NCBI RefSeq assembly: GCF_903994035.1
Contig: NZ_CAJEWB010000010.1
Span: 434,001-498,000 of the forward strand
DNA length: 64,000 nt
From: Phocicoccus pinnipedialis
GTDB taxonomy: Bacteria > Bacillota > Bacilli > Staphylococcales > Salinicoccaceae
Reading direction: 5' to 3'
The translations under genes and the position numbers were made by a program. The notes below the pieces were generated by a model, which had not been told where the DNA came from, did no database searches, and was given only the letters and a program-made list of their open reading frames with translations. Of the stretch, positions 59,652 to 64,000 are shown piece by piece. Every line of letters starts with the position of its first letter. The first letter of the stretch is position 1.

Positions 59652-60821
59652 TTATTTGCTTTCATCTAATAAAGCAATGATTTTTTGTGCACCTTCAGCC
59701 ATCGTGCTTGCTGGTGTGATCGCGAGACCTGATTCGCGTAAAATTTCTTTACCTTTGTCCACGTTTGTACCTTCAAGACGAACTACTAATGGAATTTCGA
59801 GTCCAACATTATGAACTGCTTCAACTACACCTTCAGCGATTACATCACAACGCATGATTCCTCCGAAAATATTTACGAAAATACCTTCAACGTTCTCGTC
59901 ACTTAAAATTAGTTTAAATGCTTCAGTTACTTTCTCTGCAGTAGCGCCGCCTCCTACATCAAGGAAGTTGGCAGGCTTTCCACCAAAGTGGTTGATTGTG
60001 TCCATTGTTGCCATAGCAAGTCCGGCACCATTTACCATACAACCAATGTTTCCATCTAATGCAATGTATGAAAGATCGAATTTAGATGCTTCAATTTCTT
60101 TTGGATCTTCTTCGTCGAAATCACGTAATTCAAGAACTTCTTTTTGACGGTATAACGCGTTTTCGTCAAAGTTAAGTTTTGCGTCAAGTGCCATTACGTC
60201 TCCGTCGCCAGTTGTAACTAATGGGTTAATTTCAACGATTGAGCAATCTTTTTCAACAAATACATCATATAACGATAGTAATAATTTTGCTGCTTTATTA
60301 ATGAGTTCTGTTGGAATGTTGATGTTAAATGCAAGACGTCTTGCTTGGAATGGTAGTAAGCCAGTTGCTGGGTCTACTACTTCTTTGAAGATTTTTTCAG
60401 GTGTCTTTTCAGCCACTTCTTCAATATCCATTCCACCTTCTTCAGATCCCATAAGTACTACTCTATTTGTAGCTCTGTCTACAACAAAGCTGATATAGTA
60501 TTCATCTTTTATATCGCAACCTTCTTCGATTAGAAGACGACGTACTTCTGTTCCATCTGGACCATTTTGGTGAGTAATGAGTGTAGAACCTAAAAGTTCT
60601 TCTGCAAATGCACGCACTTCATCGTAGTTTTTAGCAATTTTAACTCCGCCTGCTTTACCACGGCCACCTGCGTGTATTTGAGCTTTAACTACATAAACCT
60701 CACTATTTAATGTTTTTGCTACTTCTACCGCTTCGTCTGGTGTTAATGCTACTTGACCGTTTGGCACGTTGACACCAGCATCGCGGAAAATTTGTTTCCC
60801 TTGATACTCATGAATATTCAT
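59652..60821 (-). CDS. sucC: succinyl-CoA synthetase, beta subunit
   Basis: A 389-residue ATP-grasp subunit. [17 protein letters not shown] start, [20 protein letters not shown] (about 44-63), [20 protein letters not shown] and [16 protein letters not shown] near 300 are typical. ATG with AGGAGG upstream. First gene of the sucC-sucD operon, with a promoter at 60864-60892. Confidence 0.98.
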   Translation of the reverse strand: MNIHEYQGKQIFRDAGVNVPNGQVALTPDEAVEVAKTLNSEVYVVKAQIHAGGRGKAGGVKIAKNYDEVRAFAEELLGSTLITHQNGPDGTEVRRLLIEEGCDIKDEYYISFVVDRATNRVVLMGSEEGGMDIEEVAEKTPEKIFKEVVDPATGLLPFQARRLAFNINIPTELINKAAKLLLSLYDVFVEKDCSIVEINPLVTTGDGDVMALDAKLNFDENALYRQKEVLELRDFDEEDPKEIEASKFDLSYIALDGNIGCMVNGAGLAMATMDTINHFGGKPANFLDVGGGATAEKVTEAFKLILSDENVEGIFVNIFGGIMRCDVIAEGVVEAVHNVGLEIPLVVRLEGTNVDKGKEILRESGLAITPASTMAEGAQKIIALLDESK

Positions 60822-60863
60822 GGTTTGCCTCCTAAAGGTTGTATGATAATGCTTTCATTCCTA

Positions 60864-60892
60864 ATTATAAAAAAGACTGACTATAAAGTAAA
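60864..60892 (-). promoter_or_regulatory. sucCD promoter
   Basis: Minus strand TTTACT (60887-60892), 17-base spacer, TATAAT (60864-60869), about 43 bases before the sucC start. Confidence 0.7.
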
Positions 60893-60945
60893 CCAAACGC
60901 CCCCTAATTTTCTTAGATTAATGATAGAAAAAGGGTTTCGTTCAT

Positions 60946-60969
60946 CATAAGTAAAAATTTATACTTATG
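60946..60969 (-). terminator. hairpin over the rnhB stop codon
   Basis: CATAAGTA pairs with TACTTATG; the rnhB stop (60965-60967) is within the arm. There is no T-run after it on the minus strand, so its terminator strength is doubtful. Confidence 0.4.
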
Positions 60970-61714
60970 TTTTGAGTAACATATCCTTGATGGGTTGAAA
61001 TGTTTTTCTGTGAATTTCAGTTACTCCGTATTGTTCAATACCTTTTAGGTGCTCTTTTGTACCATAGCCTTTATTATTGACAAAATCATATCCTGGATAC
61101 ATCTCACTGTAGTCTTTCATGAGTTTATCTCTATGTACTTTTGCAACAATGGAAGCTGCGGCGATTGAGTTTGAGACGCTGTCTCCTTTGATGACTTTAG
61201 TTTCTGGGATACCGATATCTAATTTCATTGCGTCAACAAGCAGGTGGTCTGGTTTTAATTTGAGTGCTAGAACTGCGCGTTTCATAGCAAGCTTAGTCGC
61301 TTCGTAGATATTTACGGAGTCTATTTCATCGACTGTTGCTATACCTATTCCGTAATTGCATGTGTCGATGATGATTTGGTACAACGCGTTGCGCTTTTTC
61401 TCACTGAGTTTTTTTGAATCGTTGAGTCCTATGATTTTATCGTTTAAAATTACTGCTGCTGCGACAACTTCACCTGCAAGAGGTCCACGACCGACTTCGT
61501 CAATCCCCGCAATATAGTTAGCATCAATGCAATCTTCGTATTTGTTCATTTCGTTGTACTTGTTGATTAAATCGGCTTCTTTTTGTAATGAGTTTAATTT
61601 TTGTTTAAGAAGCTTTTGAACACCAATACGCTCGTCAAAGTGTAGTGATAGCATATTATATTCATCTATTGAATTTATTGTTTCTAAAAAGTCTTTCACT
61701 TCACTAATTTTCAT
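60965..61714 (-). CDS. rnhB: ribonuclease HII
   Basis: A 249-residue enzyme that removes ribonucleotides from DNA and RNA from hybrids. An N-terminal extension of about 65 residues, seen in Bacillales RNase HII, precedes the catalytic domain with AGIDEVGRGPLAGEVVAAAV (Asp and Glu near 71-72), DSKKLSEKKR, LLVDAMKLD, and AAASIVAKVHRD. It overlaps rbgA by 11 bases at its start and is coupled to it. Confidence 0.95.
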   Translation of the reverse strand: MKISEVKDFLETINSIDEYNMLSLHFDERIGVQKLLKQKLNSLQKEADLINKYNEMNKYEDCIDANYIAGIDEVGRGPLAGEVVAAAVILNDKIIGLNDSKKLSEKKRNALYQIIIDTCNYGIGIATVDEIDSVNIYEATKLAMKRAVLALKLKPDHLLVDAMKLDIGIPETKVIKGDSVSNSIAAASIVAKVHRDKLMKDYSEMYPGYDFVNNKGYGTKEHLKGIEQYGVTEIHRKTFQPIKDMLLKT

Positions 61715-62567
61715 CTAAAATCTCTACCTTATCAAAAGTATATCTACCGATTGTCCCATTACGAATGTCATGGATAATGCGGTTTGTTACAGCTTCATAA
61801 TCGATTTCGTTTCCAGGTAACTTCATACCACGACTCATTCCAATTGCGTCATAAATAGATAACACATCAGACTCGTCGTAGTTACTGATTTTATAAAAAG
61901 CATCGAACGTGTTTTTATCTTCTTTAATTAAGTAGTTCATGCCATAAATTGCTACTTCGTCTAGAGGAACAACCGTGTCTTTGATGGCACCTGTTAGTGA
62001 AAGTTTAAGGCCGACAGTCTGATCTTCAAACTTTGGCCAAAGAACACCAGGTGTATCAAGAAGTTCGATAATATTACCCGCTTTAATCCATTGCTGAGTC
62101 TTAGTCACACCAGGCGTATTGCCCGTTTTTGCAGACTTTCTGCGTACCATACTGTTGATAAATGTCGATTTACCGACGTTAGGAATACCAACGATCATCG
62201 CTCGAATCGGACGCGGTTTTATACCACGTGCAATCATTCTGTCAAATATTTCTTGAGTCGCTTCACGAACGATTGGCTCAATTTTCTTTAAAATATTTGT
62301 TTCGCGAGAGTTCAAGGGAATCGGGTAAACACCACGCGTTTTCAATTTTGCGACCCATCTATTCGTCTCTTTTGGATCTGCTAAATCCATTTTGTTTAAG
62401 ACAACAATTCTCGGTTTGCTTTTTACAATCTTGTCCATCATCGGATTCTTACTCGAATATGGAATTCTAGCATCCGTAATCTCGATGACCACATCTACTT
62501 TTTTTAAATTGTTCTCAATTTCACGACGTGCCTTGGCCATATGCCCTGGAAACCAATTAATCGTCAT
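61704..62567 (-). CDS. rbgA: ribosome assembly GTPase RbgA (YlqF)
   Basis: A 287-residue circularly permuted GTPase for late 50S maturation. The start NWFPGHMAKARREIE (4-18) is typical. The G4 motif NKMDLAD (about 57-63) precedes G1 GIPNVGKSTF (about 125-134) and G3 DTPGVLWP (about 172-179), the order that marks circular permutation. A C-terminal helical domain of about 100 residues contacts rRNA. ATG with GAGGTGAG upstream. Confidence 0.95.
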   Translation of the reverse strand: MTINWFPGHMAKARREIENNLKKVDVVIEITDARIPYSSKNPMMDKIVKSKPRIVVLNKMDLADPKETNRWVAKLKTRGVYPIPLNSRETNILKKIEPIVREATQEIFDRMIARGIKPRPIRAMIVGIPNVGKSTFINSMVRRKSAKTGNTPGVTKTQQWIKAGNIIELLDTPGVLWPKFEDQTVGLKLSLTGAIKDTVVPLDEVAIYGMNYLIKEDKNTFDAFYKISNYDESDVLSIYDAIGMSRGMKLPGNEIDYEAVTNRIIHDIRNGTIGRYTFDKVEILDEN

Positions 62568-62756
62568 AATCTCACCTCTAATATCAATATCTTATTTTAC
62601 CATACCTTAAAGGTATTAGAAAAAGCGCATACGAATTTGCCTAGTTATCTAGAAATTAGAATTATTTTGTACACTTATAACATTATCGTATTTCTAATTT
62701 ACGTTTCTCAAGATAAAAATCACTAATCAGCACATCCTACACTCGCCATAAAACAC
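62568..62756. other. intergenic region without recognised genes
   Basis: AT-rich DNA between rplS and rbgA. On the minus strand a TAAAAT -10 about 30 bases before rbgA, with a weak -35, is the best promoter candidate. A 61-codon plus-strand frame crosses the rbgA start but has no ribosome site and no recognisable product. Confidence 0.4.
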
Positions 62757-62788
62757 AAAAAACTCAAGACTTGAGTCTTGAGTTTTTT
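62757..62788 (-). terminator. terminator after rplS
   Basis: AACTCAAGAC pairs with GTCTTGAGTT around TTGA, flanked by an A-run and a seven-base T-run, so it could work both ways. It lies six bases past the rplS stop. Confidence 0.92.
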
Positions 62789-62793
62789 TCAAA

Positions 62794-63141
62794 TTAGCGA
62801 ACTTCTCTAATACGCGCTGCTTTACCACGTAATTTACGTAGGTAGTAAAGTTTAGCACGACGTACGCGTCCGCGACGTGTTACTTCAATTTTTTCGATTT
62901 TTGGAGTGTGTACAGGGAATGTACGTTCAACACCAACACCGTAAGAAATCTTTCTTACTGTAAATGTTTCAGAAATGCCTCCGCCACGGCGTTTAATTAC
63001 AACACCTTCGAACATCTGAATTCTTTCACGTGATCCTTCAACGATACGTACGTGAACTTTAACTGAGTCACCAGCTTTGAATTCTGGAATATCAGAACGT
63101 AACTGGTCTTTTGTAATGTCATTTAATAATTGTTGTGACAT
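62794..63141 (-). CDS. rplS: ribosomal protein L19
   Basis: A 115-residue 50S protein at the subunit interface. [53 protein letters not shown] and the basic C-terminus [18 protein letters not shown] are L19 signatures. The frame opens at 63174, but ATG at 63139-63141 with GAGGAG upstream gives the correct length. It has its own promoter and terminator. Confidence 0.98.
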   Translation of the reverse strand: MSQQLLNDITKDQLRSDIPEFKAGDSVKVHVRIVEGSRERIQMFEGVVIKRRGGGISETFTVRKISYGVGVERTFPVHTPKIEKIEVTRRGRVRRAKLYYLRKLRGKAARIREVR

Positions 63142-63251
63142 AATAATTCTCCTCTTCTTCCAATTATCTTGCATAATTCATGCAGCGGATTATTGTGATA
63201 TATATGCATGTGCACTCGTATAATAATAGCACAACGTACTTTCTAATTCAA
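63142..63251 (-). promoter_or_regulatory. rplS promoter and leader (candidate L19 leader RNA)
   Basis: Minus strand TTGAAT (63246-63251), 17-base spacer, TATTAT (63223-63228). The leader of about 75 bases contains a GCAT-GAAT-ATGC-type hairpin near 63170-63182. Firmicutes rplS genes often carry an L19 leader RNA; assignment here rests on position and the hairpin only. Confidence 0.6.
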
Positions 63252-63252
63252 C

Positions 63253-63939
63253 TTATTTTTCATTCTTTTCGTTAAAATTTTCGAGTAAATCTGGACGGCG
63301 CTCGCGCGTCTTCTTATATGATTCTTCTTGTCTCCACTCTTCGATTAACTTATGGTTACCACTCAAGAGTACGTCCGGCACTTTCATACCGCGATATTCT
63401 CTCGGGCGCGTGTAATGTGGATATTCTAATAATCCTGTGGAAAAACTATCATCCAAATGACTTTCTTCCTCTATCACACCTGGTATCAATCGCACAATAG
63501 CATCTGTCATCGTCATTGATGCAAGCTCTCCACCTGTCAGTACGTAGTCTCCAATTGACACTTCATCTGTTGCAATATTTCGAATACGCTCGTCATATCC
63601 TTCATAGTGCCCATTGATAAACACTATCGTCTCCTCTTTCGACAACTCTTCTGCAAATTTCTGATCAAATGGACGACCTGACGGGCACATGAGTAACACG
63701 CGTGCATTTTTAGTATTGATTTCATCCATCGCGTTGTATACAGGCTCTGGTTTTAAAACCATACCTGCACCACCACCGTAAGGATAATCGTCAACTTGAT
63801 TATGCTTATTCTCTGCATAGTCTCTAAAGTTTACCGTATGATAGTTCACGATACCTTTTTCTCTCGCTCGCTTCAAGATAGACTGATTTAATACACCATC
63901 GTACATCTCTGGAAATAGTGTTAAGTAATGGATATTCAT
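63253..63939 (-). CDS. trmD: tRNA (guanine-37-N1)-methyltransferase
   Basis: A 228-residue SPOUT methyltransferase that makes m1G37 and prevents +1 frameshifting. [15 protein letters not shown] (about 53-67), [11 protein letters not shown] near 110-120 and [15 protein letters not shown] near 129-143 form the trefoil knot that binds S-adenosylmethionine. A little shorter than the 240-250 usual. ATG overlaps the rimM stop (ATGA). Confidence 0.97.
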   Translation of the reverse strand: MNIHYLTLFPEMYDGVLNQSILKRAREKGIVNYHTVNFRDYAENKHNQVDDYPYGGGAGMVLKPEPVYNAMDEINTKNARVLLMCPSGRPFDQKFAEELSKEETIVFINGHYEGYDERIRNIATDEVSIGDYVLTGGELASMTMTDAIVRLIPGVIEEESHLDDSFSTGLLEYPHYTRPREYRGMKVPDVLLSGNHKLIEEWRQEESYKKTRERRPDLLENFNEKNEK

Positions 63940-64000
63940 TCTATCATCCCTTCAATTGGAGTGATTTGAATGAATCCTTTTTCTAAATCAACTATTGGTA
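63936..64000 (-). CDS. rimM: ribosome maturation factor RimM, C-terminal end
   Basis: Only the last 21 codons are in the window: [20 protein letters not shown] then stop. They match the end of the RimM PRC-barrel domain in pattern, and rimM always precedes trmD and overlaps it in this way. The assignment rests mainly on position. Confidence 0.75.
   Translation of the reverse strand, partial: PIVDLEKGFIQITPIEGMIE

Noticed and set aside
62541-62726. 61-codon plus-strand frame across the rbgA start and the intergenic region
   Set aside because: No ribosome site or promoter, low-complexity AT-driven sequence, and it runs through the rbgA ribosome site.
1-64000. CRISPR arrays, tRNA or rRNA genes, insertion sequences, prophage, defence islands
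   Set aside because: No direct-repeat arrays, no cloverleaf-like CCA-ended segments in the short intergenic gaps, and no transposase, integrase (other than XerC) or phage genes were seen.

Overview
The window is AT-rich chromosomal DNA from a low-GC Gram-positive bacterium. Gene content and gene order are those of the Staphylococcaceae core chromosome (rimM-trmD-rplS ... topA-xerC-hslVU-codY ... polC-nusA-infB ... recA-rny-ymdB-korAB ... mutSL-miaA-hflX). Paired RNase J2, RNase Y, CodY, PolC and the YmfF/YmfH/YmfI/RodZ block are typical of Bacillales. Several genes that normally sit in this block in Staphylococcus are absent (trmFO, cinA, miaB, hfq, glpFKD, glnRA), so I infer a non-Staphylococcus member of the family, of the Jeotgalicoccus/Nosocomiicoccus/Salinicoccus kind. 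The genus is an inference. I saw no phage, insertion sequence, CRISPR, rRNA or tRNA.

Almost everything is on the minus strand, so transcription runs from high to low coordinates, and 'upstream' below means higher coordinates. Going down from 64000: rimM(partial)-trmD; rplS; rbgA-rnhB; sucC-sucD; dprA; topA; xerC-hslV-hslU-codY; rpsB, tsf, pyrH-frr (translation and UMP kinase); uppS-cdsA-dxr-rseP-proS-polC (isoprenoid and phospholipid precursors, site-2 protease, prolyl-tRNA synthetase, replicative polymerase); rimP-nusA-ylxR-ylxQ-infB-rbfA (transcription-translation operon); truB-ribF; rpsO; pnp; rnjB (RNA decay); ftsK-ymfF-ymfH-ymfI-rodZ-pgsA; recA; rny; ymdB-korA-korB; a heterodimeric ABC exporter; ricA; mutS-mutL; an alpha/beta hydrolase; miaA; hflX; a PLP enzyme; and a 5'-partial-window 2-hydroxyacid dehydrogenase. 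The only plus-strand gene I accept is a glutathione-peroxidase-like ORF between hflX and miaA.

Most transcription units end in a strong intrinsic terminator that starts within 0-15 bases of the stop codon, and in several cases the stop codon lies inside the hairpin. Good sigma-A promoters can be read for ricA, rimP-nusA, rpsO, rpsB, uppS, topA, sucCD and rplS. Many genes use GTG or TTG starts, and I moved several starts inward to match a Shine-Dalgarno sequence and family length.

There is no obvious large novel system here; this is housekeeping DNA. The points most worth following are: a glutathione-peroxidase-fold protein with no cysteine and none of the catalytic tetrad; a MiaA tRNA prenyltransferase lacking about 65 residues, the tRNA-contacting insertion domain, together with loss of miaB from its conserved place and a cysteine-free RicA; a LexA-like operator at recA that doubles as the upstream gene's terminator; and a leader hairpin between the promoter and first gene of the nusA operon.
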